In this document: positions 16,546-24,864 of the stretch, piece by piece
Layout: each line of letters begins with the position of its first letter
Position numbering within the stretch: position 1 is the first letter of the stretch
NCBI RefSeq assembly: GCF_022436705.1
Contig: NZ_JAKUHT010000028.1
Coordinates: 1 to 64,000, forward strand
Reading direction: 5' to 3'
DNA: 64,000 nt
From: Nocardioides sp. CFH 31398
GTDB taxonomy: Bacteria; Actinomycetota; Actinomycetes; Propionibacteriales; Nocardioidaceae
Program-made: the position numbers and the translations under genes
The notes under the pieces: model-generated
What the model was told of the DNA's origin: nothing
Database searches by the model: none
The model's input: only the letters and a program-made list of their open reading frames with translations

Positions 16546-17400
16546 TCAGGCGCTCAGCGCCTCGCGGACGGCGTCGCGCAGAGGGAGGGGGGCACGCCCG
16601 AGCAGGCGGGTGAGGTCGTCGGCCGGCACCTGCAGCTCACCGGCGGCGATGCCGCGGTCGACGTCGGCGTACGTCTGCGCGGCGGGCTCAGGCAGCCCGG
16701 CCCCGAGGAGCACCTGCTCGAGCTCGGGGACGGTGACGTCGTGGTGGGCGACCTCGCGGCCGGTGGCCTCGCTGACGGCCGCGGCGATCTCGGCGAGGGT
16801 GACGGCCTCGCCGCCCAGCTCGTACGTCGTGCCGGCGTGGCCGTCGGTGAGCAGGACGGTGGCGGCGGCCTCGGCGTACTCGCGGCGCAGCGCGACGCTG
16901 ACGCGACCGTCGCCGGTCGCGCCGACGAGGCCGTGCTCGAGGTAGGTCTCGACCTGGCCGGTGTAGTTCTCGACGTACCAGGCGTTGCGGAGCAGGACCG
17001 CCGCGACCGGCGCGTCGAGGAGCACCTGCTCGGTGGCGGCGTGCTCGGCGGCCAGCGCGAGCGAGGTGGTCGCGGCGTACGGCGCCGAGGTGTAGGCGAC
17101 CAGGCTCGCCCCCGCCTCGACGGCGGCCTCGATGACGGCGGTGTGCTGCGCGACCCGCTGGCCGAACTCGGTGCCCGAGACGAGCAGCACCTTCTCCGCG
17201 CCCTCGAGCGCCCTGCGGAGGGAGGCGGGGTCGGAGTAGTCGGCGCGGCGGACGTCGACGCCGCGCTCGACGAGGTCGGCCAGGGCCTCGGGGCGCCGGG
17301 AGGTCGCGACGAGGGAGGCGGGGTCGGCCCCGCGGGCGAGCAGGGACTCGACGACGGCGCGGCCGAAGTGGCCGGAGGCGGCGGTGACGACGATGGACAT
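16546..17400 (-). CDS. NmrA/QOR2-like NAD(P)H quinone oxidoreductase
   Basis: A 284-residue atypical SDR of the NmrA/YtfG type. The nucleotide-binding turn is VTAASGHFGRAVV near the N terminus, with TSAPYA at the position of the active-site region and RNAWYVENY typical of this group. ATG 17400 has GGGAGGAA at a good distance. The gene is divergent from an HxlR regulator with a 125-bp shared region, the same arrangement as E. coli ytfG/ytfH and Corynebacterium qor2/qorR, so a role in quinone or electrophile detoxification under that regulator is likely. Confidence 0.88.
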   Translation of the reverse strand: MSIVVTAASGHFGRAVVESLLARGADPASLVATSRRPEALADLVERGVDVRRADYSDPASLRRALEGAEKVLLVSGTEFGQRVAQHTAVIEAAVEAGASLVAYTSAPYAATTSLALAAEHAATEQVLLDAPVAAVLLRNAWYVENYTGQVETYLEHGLVGATGDGRVSVALRREYAEAAATVLLTDGHAGTTYELGGEAVTLAEIAAAVSEATGREVAHHDVTVPELEQVLLGAGLPEPAAQTYADVDRGIAAGELQVPADDLTRLLGRAPLPLRDAVREALSA

Positions 17401-17525
17401 GGGGTTCCTCCCGGGTTCGTGGGCCCCAGGGTCGGGGCGGTCGTGGGGTGAACGGGAACACCGAGCGGGTACTTCCCGTTGGAGAGCAGGCACCTCGAAG
17501 TGCCGTAGCAACCCGGAGGAGAGCG
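17401..17525. promoter_or_regulatory. Divergent promoter with two inverted repeats
   Basis: AACGGGAA (17451-17458) and TTCCCGTT (17473-17480) form an 8-bp inverted repeat with a 14-bp spacer. A second, imperfect 16-bp palindrome GGCACCTCGAAGTGCC lies at 17489-17504, just before the HxlR ribosome site GGAGGA. Either could be the HxlR operator; the second overlaps the likely 5' end of the HxlR transcript. Confidence 0.5.
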
Positions 17526-17960
17526 ATGGACTTCCTGCCCGACCCGTACTCGCGGCAGTGCCCCAGCCGGCAGCTGCTGGACCGCATCGGGGACAAGTGG
17601 ACGGTGCTCGTGCTCGGGGTCCTCGCGCCCGGGCCGCGCCGGTACGGCGACCTCGCCCGCGCCATCGAGGGCGTCAGCCAGAAGATGCTGACGCAGACGC
17701 TGCGCCACCTCGAGCGCGACGGGCTGGTGACGCGGACCGTCCACGCGAGCGTGCCGGTGCGCGTCGACTACGAGCTCACCGACCTGGGACGGTCGCTGAC
17801 CGGGCCGCTGGCCGTGCTGACGGCCTGGGCCACCGACCACCTGCCCGCCATCGAGGAGGCGCGCGCCGCCTACGACGCGACCCGTGACGCCGGGGCGCCG
17901 GCGCGGACCGACACCAGGGCGAGCGCGCCCGTGGCGACGTACCAGGCGACGACCGGGTAG
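17526..17960 (+). CDS. HxlR-family transcriptional regulator
   Basis: A 144-residue winged-helix regulator of the HxlR/DUF24 family. The conserved Cys12 in SRQCPSRQLLDRIGDKWT is the residue used by YodB/QorR-type members to sense quinones or disulfide stress. The HTH follows (RYGDLARAIEGVSQKMLTQ), then the wing (VPVRVDYELT). ATG 17526 has GGAGGAGAG just upstream. Beyond residue 120 the C terminus is Ala/Thr-rich and overlaps the convergent membrane gene by 91 bp, suggesting loss of an earlier stop. Likely represses the divergent NmrA-like gene and itself. Confidence 0.92.
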   Translation: MDFLPDPYSRQCPSRQLLDRIGDKWTVLVLGVLAPGPRRYGDLARAIEGVSQKMLTQTLRHLERDGLVTRTVHASVPVRVDYELTDLGRSLTGPLAVLTAWATDHLPAIEEARAAYDATRDAGAPARTDTRASAPVATYQATTG

Positions 17961-18514
17961 ATCGCGATCCGCTCGGCGAGACCGGTGGTGCCGTCGCCGA
18001 CGAGCAGGACGACGCCCAGCACGCCCACCCCGGTGGCGACGAGCGTGGCGAGGGCGTAGCGGCGGAGCGCCGGGTCGGCCAGCGCGGCGACCCCCGTGAC
18101 GCCGACGGCGAGCGTGGCGCCGCCGATGGCCGCCGTGGCCGCGACGTAGTGGGCGCCGGTGACGCCCTCGCCCAGCGGGAACAGCCCGACCCCCGCGTTG
18201 CCGGCGGCGGTGATCGCGAAGAGGGCCACGACCGCCGGCCGCCACCGGGGGAGCAGGGGTGCCAGCAGGCCGGCGCCGAGGATCACCAGCAGCCCGTGGA
18301 CGCCCAGGGAGGCGTTGAACGCCGCCGCCCACGGCGAGCACCCGCCGTCCGGGAGGCACGCGGGGCGACCGAGGTCGCTGACCACGTCACGGGCGGCGTC
18401 GTACGACGTGCCCGTCCAGGCGGCGACGGCCAGCAGCTCGACCACGACGTACTGGACGACGAGGAGCCAGACGAGACCGCCCGTGAGGGCACGGGCGCGC
18501 GACGGACGGGGCAT
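17870..18514 (-). CDS. DUF998 integral membrane protein
   Basis: A 214-residue membrane protein with six predicted helices and DUF998 signatures: YDAARDVVSDLGRP after helix 1, and GVGLFPLGEG in the centre. The family function is unknown. Start ATG 18514 is used; GTG 18520 would add two residues and no ribosome site distinguishes them. The 3' 91 bp are antisense to the end of the HxlR gene, an unusually long tail-to-tail overlap. Confidence 0.85.
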   Translation of the reverse strand: MPRPSRARALTGGLVWLLVVQYVVVELLAVAAWTGTSYDAARDVVSDLGRPACLPDGGCSPWAAAFNASLGVHGLLVILGAGLLAPLLPRWRPAVVALFAITAAGNAGVGLFPLGEGVTGAHYVAATAAIGGATLAVGVTGVAALADPALRRYALATLVATGVGVLGVVLLVGDGTTGLAERIAIYPVVAWYVATGALALVSVRAGAPASRVAS

Positions 18515-18623
18515 CGCCACGAACCTAGGTCCCGGCCCCCACCGTGGACACGGTCGGGGCCGGCGCCTCGGGGCGTACGGCGCGGCCGGCAGGTCCGCCG
18601 CCGACCCGTCGAGGAGGCTGGCC

Positions 18624-18666
18624 GGAACCTTTGCCCGGCCTTAGGGGAACGCTGGTTCGTCCTTAG
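18624..18666 (+). promoter_or_regulatory. Phased CTTAG boxes, candidate response-regulator site
   Basis: CTTTG at 18629, CTTAG at 18640 and CTTAG at 18662 fall on an 11-bp grid (18651 is degenerate). The same stretch reads as a 22-bp direct repeat GGAAC-N10-CCTTAG starting at 18624 and 18646. Similar CTTA boxes lie upstream of the TCS2 regulator gene. They precede the secreted-protein gene by about 60 bp, a distance suited to activation. Confidence 0.55.
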
Positions 18667-18724
18667 TCGCGACCGGCGCACTCTTCTTCTCGTCACCCCG
18701 ACACACATCCCCGAGGAGAACCCC

Positions 18725-19117
18725 ATGAACATCGTCACCCGCACCGCCGCCGTCGTCGGCACCGCCGCCGCCCTCGCCCTGCCCGTGACCCTGCTCAGCG
18801 CCACCCCGGCCAACGCCGCCGAGCGCGTCGGCAACTGCGGCGGCGCCCGGTTCGACTTCGACGTCGAGCGCGACGACGACCGTCGTGGCATCTACGACGT
18901 GAGCTTCGACCTCGACCGCGCCGCCGACGTCCGCTACCGCGTCGTGCTGAAGCAGAACGGCAACACCTACTACAACCAGGTCCGCACCCCGGACCGCGAG
19001 GGCGACATCGAGGTCGAGCGCAACCGCCCGAACACCGCCGGCCAGGACCGCTTCCTCTTCCGCTACAAGAACCTCGCCTCCGGCGTGACCTGCAGCCGGA
19101 CCATCACCGTCGGCTGA
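18725..19117 (+). CDS. Small secreted protein, probable TCS2 target
   Basis: A 130-residue exported protein. A Sec signal peptide spans about 1-31 (hydrophobic AAVVGTAAALALPVTLL, cleavage near ANAA). The mature part is highly charged (DFDVERDDDRRG), has Cys at 38 and near 123 that could pair, and a beta-rich pattern YDVSFDLDRAADVRYRVVL. No family recognised. ATG 18725 has GAGGAGA upstream. It is followed by strong terminators and preceded by CTTAG boxes, suggesting regulated expression by the neighbouring two-component system. Confidence 0.8.
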   Translation: MNIVTRTAAVVGTAAALALPVTLLSATPANAAERVGNCGGARFDFDVERDDDRRGIYDVSFDLDRAADVRYRVVLKQNGNTYYNQVRTPDREGDIEVERNRPNTAGQDRFLFRYKNLASGVTCSRTITVG

Positions 19118-19124
19118 CGACACC

Positions 19125-19188
19125 AGCGGGTCTCCTCTTCCACCCGCTGACGCACCCGCCCCCGGCCCGCACCCGCGGACCGGGGGCG
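19125..19188. terminator. Two hairpins between convergent genes
   Basis: AGCGGGT (19125-19131) pairs with ACCCGCT (19142-19148), and CGCCCCCGG (19157-19165) pairs perfectly with CCGGGGGCG (19180-19188). They lie between the secreted-protein gene and the convergent kinase gene and can terminate both. No U tract is present, as is usual in high-GC actinobacteria. Confidence 0.7.
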
Positions 19189-19212
19189 ACGTGCGTCCGG
19201 CCCCGGGTCGGC

Positions 19213-20517
19213 TCAGCGCGGGGGCCCGAGGCGGACGGCGACGCGGGCGCCGCCGAGCTCGCTGCGGCCCAGCTCGACGTCGCCGCCGGAGGCCTCGGCG
19301 GTGCGGGCGACGATCGACAGGCCGAGCCCGGTGGAGCCGCTGCCGGACTCCCCGCGGCCGGCGACGTCGAGGCCCTCGGGGAAACCGGGTCCGCCGTCCT
19401 CGACCACGACGACGGCGCCGCCGCCGTCCGCGCGCCGGCAGGAGACCCGGAGGGCGGCACCCTCGGGCGTGTACGAGAAGGCGTTGTCGAGCAGGACGTC
19501 GAGGGCAGCGGCGAGGTCCTCCTCCCCGGACGCCACCGGTGCCGCGCGCTCCGGCAGGTGCACCCCGAAGCTCCGCCCCTGGTCCTCCGCGAGGGCGCCC
19601 CAGAACTCGGCACGCTCGCGGACGACGGCGACGGCGTCGGTCTGCGCGACGATCCCCTCACGCTGGGAGCGTCGGGCCTCCCGGACCACGGAGTCGACGG
19701 CGTGCTCGAGATCCTCGAGGTCGCGGGTCAGCCGGAGCCGGCCCACGGGGTCGTCGAGCTGCTCGATGCGCAGCCGCAGCGCGGTCACCGGGGTCCGCAG
19801 GCGGTGGGAGAGGTCGGCCACGCTCTCGCGCTCGCGCTCGAGGAGCTCCTCGATGCGGCCCACGAGACGTCCCAGCGCCGTCCCCAGCTCCTGCACCTCC
19901 GAGGGACCGCCCACCGGCACCGGCTCGGGACGGGTCCGCGCGCCGAGGTCCTGGGTCCAGCGCGCCAGGGCGCGGATCGGTGTGGTGAAGGTGCGCCCGA
20001 GCCGCTCGGCGAGGAGCACGGCACCGATGAGCAGCAGGATGCCGAGCAGCAGCAGGACGAGGTAGGCCGTCAGCACCCCGGAACCCAGTCCGGGTTGCTC
20101 GACGTCGACCTGGATGACGGGGATCGCGGCGGCGGTCGACCGGCCGACGGAGACCGGCACCAGCATCCGCGCCCCGCCGCCCGGCAGGTCGTCGAGGCGG
20201 GCCTGCCCCGTGTCGCGGGCCTCCAGCACCCGCTCGTCGAGCTCGGCCACCGGGCCGAGGACCCGGTCGTCGCTGGTGAGCACGCTCGTGGTGGTGCCGT
20301 CGTCCTCGGCGTTGATCCGCTCGAGGTAGACCTCGATAGAACCCGGCTCGCCCTCGCCCATCGCCACTGCGGTCTCCGTGGCCTGCACCTCGAGCGCCGC
20401 CTGGGCGATCCGGTCCTCCAGGGCGTAGCCCTGCACCAGCACCGCCATCGGCACGAGCATGGCCAGCAGCACGATCGAGACCACGGCCGCGACGGTGAGG
20501 CGGAGCTGGCCCCTCAC
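19213..20517 (-). CDS. Membrane sensor histidine kinase (TCS2)
   Basis: A 434-residue kinase. Membrane segments lie at about 8-30 and 148-170 with an extracytoplasmic sensor between them, then HAMP, HisKA with His238 in DLSHRLRTPVTAL, and an HATPase domain with DNAFSYTPEG, EDGGPGFP and STGLGLSIV. It follows the regulator gene by 7 bp on the same strand, with GGGGTGAG before GTG 20517. The stimulus is unknown; the small secreted targets suggest an envelope signal. Confidence 0.92.
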   Translation of the reverse strand: MRGQLRLTVAAVVSIVLLAMLVPMAVLVQGYALEDRIAQAALEVQATETAVAMGEGEPGSIEVYLERINAEDDGTTTSVLTSDDRVLGPVAELDERVLEARDTGQARLDDLPGGGARMLVPVSVGRSTAAAIPVIQVDVEQPGLGSGVLTAYLVLLLLGILLLIGAVLLAERLGRTFTTPIRALARWTQDLGARTRPEPVPVGGPSEVQELGTALGRLVGRIEELLERERESVADLSHRLRTPVTALRLRIEQLDDPVGRLRLTRDLEDLEHAVDSVVREARRSQREGIVAQTDAVAVVRERAEFWGALAEDQGRSFGVHLPERAAPVASGEEDLAAALDVLLDNAFSYTPEGAALRVSCRRADGGGAVVVVEDGGPGFPEGLDVAGRGESGSGSTGLGLSIVARTAEASGGDVELGRSELGGARVAVRLGPPR

Positions 20518-20524
20518 GTGGGGC

Positions 20525-21211
20525 TCACCCCGTCGGTGCGGACAGGCGGACGCCCACCCCGCGGACGGTCGTCAGGTAGCGGGGCTCGGTCGCGGTCTCA
20601 CCGAGCTTGCGCCGCAGCCACGACAGGTGGACGTCGACGGTCTTGTCGGACCCGCCCCACGCCTGCTGCCACACCTCGCTCAGCAGCTCACGCTTGGTCA
20701 CGACGTCCCCGGCCCGCTCGGCGAGGTGCACGAGGAGGTCGAACTCGCGGGGGCTCAGGTCCAGCGCGGCACCGTCCAGCGTCGCGCGACGGGCGGCGAC
20801 GTCGATCTCGAGCCCACCGACCAGCAGGTTCTGCCGGGGCGCCTTCCCCGATGCCGTGCGTCGCAGCACCGCGCGGATCCGAGCCTCGAGCTGGGTGGTC
20901 GTGTACGGCTTCACCACGTAGTCGTCCGCGCCGGTGTCGAGCGCGCTCACCAGCGACGGCTCGTCGTCCCGGGCGCTGGCCACGATGACCGGAACCTCGC
21001 TGACCGCCCGGAGCATCGACAGGACCTGCGTGCCGTCGACGTCCGGCAGCCCGAGGTCGAGGACGACGAGGTCGGGCCTGGTGTCGACGGCGGCGGCGAG
21101 GCCGGCCATCCCGGTGCGCTCCGAGGAGACCGCGAAGCCGTGGTCCGACAGCGAGCGGACGACGAGCGGACGGATCCGGTCGTCGTCCTCGATCACCAGC
21201 ACCTGGACCAC
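20525..21211 (-). CDS. OmpR/PhoB-family response regulator (TCS2)
   Basis: A 228-residue regulator. The receiver has IEDDDR, phospho-acceptor Asp52 in VVLDLGLPDVDG and Lys in VVKPYTTTQL; the C-terminal winged helix includes LSPREFDLLVHLAE and ends TVRGVGVRL. GTG 21211 is the natural start. The gene is divergent from a small membrane-anchored protein gene, and the 97-bp gap carries phased CTTA boxes, which suggests autoregulation and control of that neighbour. Paired with the kinase that follows. Confidence 0.95.
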   Translation of the reverse strand: MVQVLVIEDDDRIRPLVVRSLSDHGFAVSSERTGMAGLAAAVDTRPDLVVLDLGLPDVDGTQVLSMLRAVSEVPVIVASARDDEPSLVSALDTGADDYVVKPYTTTQLEARIRAVLRRTASGKAPRQNLLVGGLEIDVAARRATLDGAALDLSPREFDLLVHLAERAGDVVTKRELLSEVWQQAWGGSDKTVDVHLSWLRRKLGETATEPRYLTTVRGVGVRLSAPTG

Positions 21212-21247
21212 GCCGGAACGGTACCGGGGCCCCCGCGCGCCACGGTC

Positions 21248-21302
21248 CTTATCCGCGGCTTAACCGTCCTTTGGTGGGGGCCAGGAATTGACGGTCCAGA
21301 CT
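21248..21302 (+). promoter_or_regulatory. CTTA box array and candidate leaderless promoter
   Basis: CTTAT at 21248, CTTAA at 21259 and CTTTG at 21269 are spaced 11 and 10 bp. A -10-like CAGACT (21297-21302) would start transcription at or near GTG 21309, giving a leaderless mRNA, with the last box covering the -35 position as expected for an OmpR-type activator. Confidence 0.55.
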
Positions 21303-21308
21303 GTCGTC

Positions 21309-21761
21309 GTGGACAAACGGGCCGGGTACGTCATCGCCTGGGTGGTCTGCGCCGTCGTGGCCATCGCCATCGGCCTGCTCGCCGTCAGCACCGTGGGCGC
21401 CTCCGTGAGCGACCGGGGGCCGCTGGGGGACGGAGACGTCAGGGACCCGTCCTCGAACGAGGCGGGGCCCGACACGGAGGCCTCGCCGCTGCCCGGCGCC
21501 GAGACCGTCCGCGCCACGATCCGCCGGGAGTTCGGTGAGCTGGACGTCGAGTGCCGCGGCGCCGTCGCCTACGCCACGGACGCACGCCCCGACACCGCCG
21601 CCGGGTGGGACGTCGTCTCCTTCGAGCCCGGGCCCGACGACGACGTCGACGCCGTCTTCAGCAACCGTGGGCGTTCCATCGAGTTCGAGGTCTTCTGCAA
21701 CCGCGGCGAGCCGACGCTGGCCGACTACGAGGAGAACACGCTCCCCGAGGACGACGACTGA
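21309..21761 (+). CDS. Membrane-anchored protein, probable TCS2 target
   Basis: A 150-residue protein of no recognised family. An N-terminal membrane segment (about 7-28, VIAWVVCAVVAIAIGLLAV) is followed by an acidic linker and an extracytoplasmic domain with Cys near 82 and 131 (VECRG and VFCNRG) that may form a disulfide. GTG 21309 fits a leaderless transcript; TTG 21288 would add seven residues. It is divergent from the TCS2 regulator, 22 bp before glnA2, and has CTTA boxes upstream. Confidence 0.7.
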   Translation: MDKRAGYVIAWVVCAVVAIAIGLLAVSTVGASVSDRGPLGDGDVRDPSSNEAGPDTEASPLPGAETVRATIRREFGELDVECRGAVAYATDARPDTAAGWDVVSFEPGPDDDVDAVFSNRGRSIEFEVFCNRGEPTLADYEENTLPEDDD

Positions 21762-21783
21762 ACCGGTAGGTCAGACTGACGCC

Positions 21784-23121
21784 ATGGGCAAGCAGGAGGA
21801 CTTCGTCATCCGGGCGCTGGAGGAGCGCGACGTCCGCTTCGTGCGGCTGTGGTTCACCGACGTGCTGGGCTCGTTGAAGTCCGTGGCCGTCGCGCCAGCG
21901 GAGCTCGAGGGCGCCTTCAACGAGGGCATCGGCTTCGACGGCTCGGCCATCGAGGGCTTCGCGCGGGTCCAGGAGGCCGACATGCTGGCCAAGCCGGACC
22001 CCGCGACCTTCCAGATCCTCCCGTGGCGCGGCGAGGGACCGGCGACGGCGCGGATGTTCTGCGACATCGAGATGCCCGACGGCTCCCCGTCGTACGCCGA
22101 CCCGCGGCACGTGCTCAAGCGGAACCTGCAGGCCGCGGCGGAGAAGGGTTTCACCTTCTACACGCACCCCGAGGTCGAGTTCTACCTCTTCAAGAACCCG
22201 CCCGAGCCCGGTGTCGAGCCGGTGCCGGTCGACCGCAGCGGCTTCTTCGACCACACCGCGCAGAGCCAGGGCGCCGACTTCCGGCGCGAGGCGATCACCA
22301 TGCTCGAGTCGATGGGCATCTCGGTGGAGTTCAGCCACCACGAGGGCGGGCCGGGCCAGCAGGAGATCGACCTGCGGTACGCCGACGCCCTCAGCACCGC
22401 GGACAACCTCATGACCTTCCGCACCGTCATCCGCGAGGTCGCGCTCGGCCAGGGCATCTGGGCGACCTTCATGCCGAAGCCCTTCACGACCCACCCCGGC
22501 TCGGCGATGCACACGCACATGTCGCTGTTCGAGGGTGACTCGAACGCGTTCTTCGAGGCCGGCGCGGAGTACCAGCTCTCCGGCACCGCCCGCAGCTTCG
22601 TCGCCGGGATCCTGCGCCACGCCGCCGAGATCACCTGCGTCACCAACCAGTGGGTCAACAGCTACAAGCGCATCCTCGGCGGCGGTGAGGCCCCGTCGTA
22701 CATCTGCTGGGGGCACAACAACCGCTCCGCCATGGTGCGCGTGCCGATGCACAAGCCGAGCAAGGGCCAGTCCACCCGCATCGAGCTGCGCACGGTGGAC
22801 GCCGCCTGCAACCCCTACCTCGCCTACGCCGCGATCCTCGGCGCCGGCATGAAGGGCATCGAGGAGGGCTACGAGCTCCCGCGCGAGGCCGAGGACGACG
22901 TGTGGTCGCTGACCCACCGCGAGCGCCGCGCCCTCGGCATCGAGCCGCTGCCCGGCAGCCTCGCGGAGGCCATCGAGGTCGCGGAGGGCTCCGAGCTGCT
23001 GGCCGAGATCCTCGGCGAGCACGTCTACGACTTCTTCCTGCGCAACAAGCGCGCCGAGTGGGACGACTACCGCGGTCACGTCCACGCCTACGAGCGCGAC
23101 CGGATGCTGCCGGTCGTGTGA
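21784..23121 (+). CDS. glnA2: Glutamine synthetase, type I (GlnA2-like)
   Basis: A 445-residue GS. Signatures are present: GFDGSAIEGFARV, the metal-site HPEVEFYLF and HHEGGPGQQEIDL, GSAMHTHMS and NNRSAMVRVP. Length and the downstream glnE match actinobacterial GlnA2 (Rv2222c), which is not the main assimilatory GS. The Tyr of the adenylylation region is conserved in EEGYELPREAEDD, although GlnA2 enzymes are not known to be strongly regulated that way. ATG 21784. It overlaps the next gene by 4 bp, starting a run that leads to glnE. Confidence 0.95.
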   Translation: MGKQEDFVIRALEERDVRFVRLWFTDVLGSLKSVAVAPAELEGAFNEGIGFDGSAIEGFARVQEADMLAKPDPATFQILPWRGEGPATARMFCDIEMPDGSPSYADPRHVLKRNLQAAAEKGFTFYTHPEVEFYLFKNPPEPGVEPVPVDRSGFFDHTAQSQGADFRREAITMLESMGISVEFSHHEGGPGQQEIDLRYADALSTADNLMTFRTVIREVALGQGIWATFMPKPFTTHPGSAMHTHMSLFEGDSNAFFEAGAEYQLSGTARSFVAGILRHAAEITCVTNQWVNSYKRILGGGEAPSYICWGHNNRSAMVRVPMHKPSKGQSTRIELRTVDAACNPYLAYAAILGAGMKGIEEGYELPREAEDDVWSLTHRERRALGIEPLPGSLAEAIEVAEGSELLAEILGEHVYDFFLRNKRAEWDDYRGHVHAYERDRMLPVV

Positions 23122-23543
23122 GCGGCCCGCAGCGGGACGCCGCCGGACGCACGCTCACGGTCGGGCTGTGGGGGCTGACGGCCCCGGTCGTCCTGCTGGT
23201 CGTCGCCGCCGTGGTCGTGTTCGTCGCGGCGGCGACCTCGGACTCCGACGCCGGCGGCTACGCCGTCCTCTTCGCCCTGGGTTTCCTCGGGCCCGCCGTG
23301 CTCGCGTCGCCGTTCCCGATCCTCGGGTGGTCGCTGCGGGTCCGTCACCCGCGCGGGAGCGCCGTCGTGGTGCTGGTCGGTGGGCTGCTGCTGGGTCTCG
23401 TCGCCGGGCCGAACGCCGTCGGCGAGCTCGTCGGCGGCGGGCCGTCACCGTTCGCCGGCGCGGCGCTCGTCGGCGTGCTCCTCGCCGCCGTCCTCGTGTG
23501 GTCGGGGTGGCGCTCCCTGGCGCTGCTGCGGCCCAGGGCGTGA
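23118..23543 (+). CDS. Hypothetical membrane protein
   Basis: A 141-residue protein with four predicted membrane segments (about 12-36, 48-72, 80-97, 112-134) and a short Gly/Pro loop between the last two. No family recognised. GTG 23118 overlaps the glnA2 stop (GTGA), so it is translated with glnA2. Confidence 0.75.
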   Translation: MSGPQRDAAGRTLTVGLWGLTAPVVLLVVAAVVVFVAAATSDSDAGGYAVLFALGFLGPAVLASPFPILGWSLRVRHPRGSAVVVLVGGLLLGLVAGPNAVGELVGGGPSPFAGAALVGVLLAAVLVWSGWRSLALLRPRA

Positions 23544-23613
23544 GCCGCGACACCCGTACCCGCCCCCTACGATCGGGTCCGCCCGCCTGACCCTGCACCG
23601 TCCGAGGAGCCCG

Positions 23614-24036
23614 ATGTCCACCCCCGTCCGGACCAGCACCAGCGGCCCGTTCCTCCTGGTGGGTCTCGTGCTGTCGAGCGTCCTGTGCCTGGCCTGCCTC
23701 GTCGTCCCGGTGACGTGGATCGTCCAGGACCTCGCGAACCCCGACGCCGAGTACGCCGGGCTCGGCCTGGTCATCGGCGCCATCAGCCTCGTGCTGCTCG
23801 CCGTGCCCGCGCTGCTGCTCGCGGTCGCCTGGGTGCTGGCCGCGCGGGCGCGGGCAGCCGTCGCGGGGTGGCTGGTGCTCGTCGCGTCGTTCGCCCTGCT
23901 GCTCGCCGCGCCGGTCGCGGCCGGGCAGACCGCGCGGGGCTGGCTGGTGCTGCTCGCCACCGTGGTCCCGGTCCTCGCCGGCGCCTGCGCCGTCATCGCG
24001 CTGGTGCGCGGCCGCCGGGCCGTCGTCGGCCGGTAG
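23614..24036 (+). CDS. Hypothetical membrane protein
   Basis: A 140-residue protein with four membrane segments (about 12-38, 48-74, 82-104, 108-130). ATG 23614 has GAGGAG upstream. No family recognised. It lies 70 bp after the previous membrane gene and 9 bp before the GATase gene, so it is likely in the same glnA2-glnE transcription unit. Confidence 0.75.
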   Translation: MSTPVRTSTSGPFLLVGLVLSSVLCLACLVVPVTWIVQDLANPDAEYAGLGLVIGAISLVLLAVPALLLAVAWVLAARARAAVAGWLVLVASFALLLAAPVAAGQTARGWLVLLATVVPVLAGACAVIALVRGRRAVVGR

Positions 24037-24045
24037 GTTCCCAGG

Positions 24046-24864
24046 GTGAGCGAGCGCACCGGGCCTCCCGACCCCACCGACGAGCCGGCCGGCCGGCCCC
24101 TCGTCCGGGTGGTGCAGCACCAGGGCGACTGCGCGCCCGCCTGGTTCGGCACCTGGCTGGAGGCCGCCGGCTGCGACGTCGAGGTCCTCCAGCCGTGGCG
24201 GGGCGAGAAGGTCCCGGCGCGGGTCGACGCCGACGGCCTCGTGGTCCTGGGCGGCTCCATGGGCGCCCACGACGACGACACGGTGCCCTGGCTCGGCCCC
24301 GTCAAGGCGCTGCTGCGCTCGGCCGCGGACGACGGGACACCGACGCTGGGGATCTGCCTCGGCCACCAGCTCGTCGCCGTCGCGCTCGGCGGACGGGTCG
24401 CGCGGAACCCCGCGGGCCAGACGGTCGGCCTGACGACGATCGGGTGGACCGAGGACGCGGCGTCGGACCCGCTGGTCGCCCCGCTCGTGGCCCCCGGCTC
24501 GGCCTCGCAGCGCGGCGTCCACTGGAACGACGACGTCGTGGTCGAGGAGCCTGCCGGGACCGTCGCGCTGGCCCGCACGGCCGACGGGTCGCTTCAGGTG
24601 GCGCGCTTCGCGGCGACGGCGTGGGGCGTCCAGCTGCACCCCGAGGCCGACCGCCGTGTCGTCGACCCCTGGGCCGCCGGGGACGCCGTGCGCCACGCGG
24701 AGCAGGGCCGCGACCAGGCCGGGCTGCTGGCACGGATCGAGGACGCCGGCCCGGAGCTCGCCACCGCCTGGGAACCGTTGGCGCGCTCGTTCGCCGGGCT
24801 CTGCCGACGTCGGTCCGCCGATCGCCCGGCCGATCGCTCCGCCCTGGGGGCGGGCCGCCGATGA
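24046..24864 (+). CDS. Class I glutamine amidotransferase-like protein
   Basis: A 272-residue stand-alone GATase domain. The nucleophile is Cys104 in GICLGHQLVA and the His/Glu pair is in VQLHPEAD; GGSMGAHDD lies in the oxyanion region. Related proteins resemble GuaA-type or gamma-glutamyl-GMP hydrolase-like GATases; the substrate is unknown. The C-terminal 50 residues are Arg-rich. It overlaps glnE by 4 bp (ATGA). Its place between glnA2 and glnE suggests a role in glutamine or polyamine nitrogen use; that is inference. Confidence 0.88.
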   Translation: MSERTGPPDPTDEPAGRPLVRVVQHQGDCAPAWFGTWLEAAGCDVEVLQPWRGEKVPARVDADGLVVLGGSMGAHDDDTVPWLGPVKALLRSAADDGTPTLGICLGHQLVAVALGGRVARNPAGQTVGLTTIGWTEDAASDPLVAPLVAPGSASQRGVHWNDDVVVEEPAGTVALARTADGSLQVARFAATAWGVQLHPEADRRVVDPWAAGDAVRHAEQGRDQAGLLARIEDAGPELATAWEPLARSFAGLCRRRSADRPADRSALGAGRR

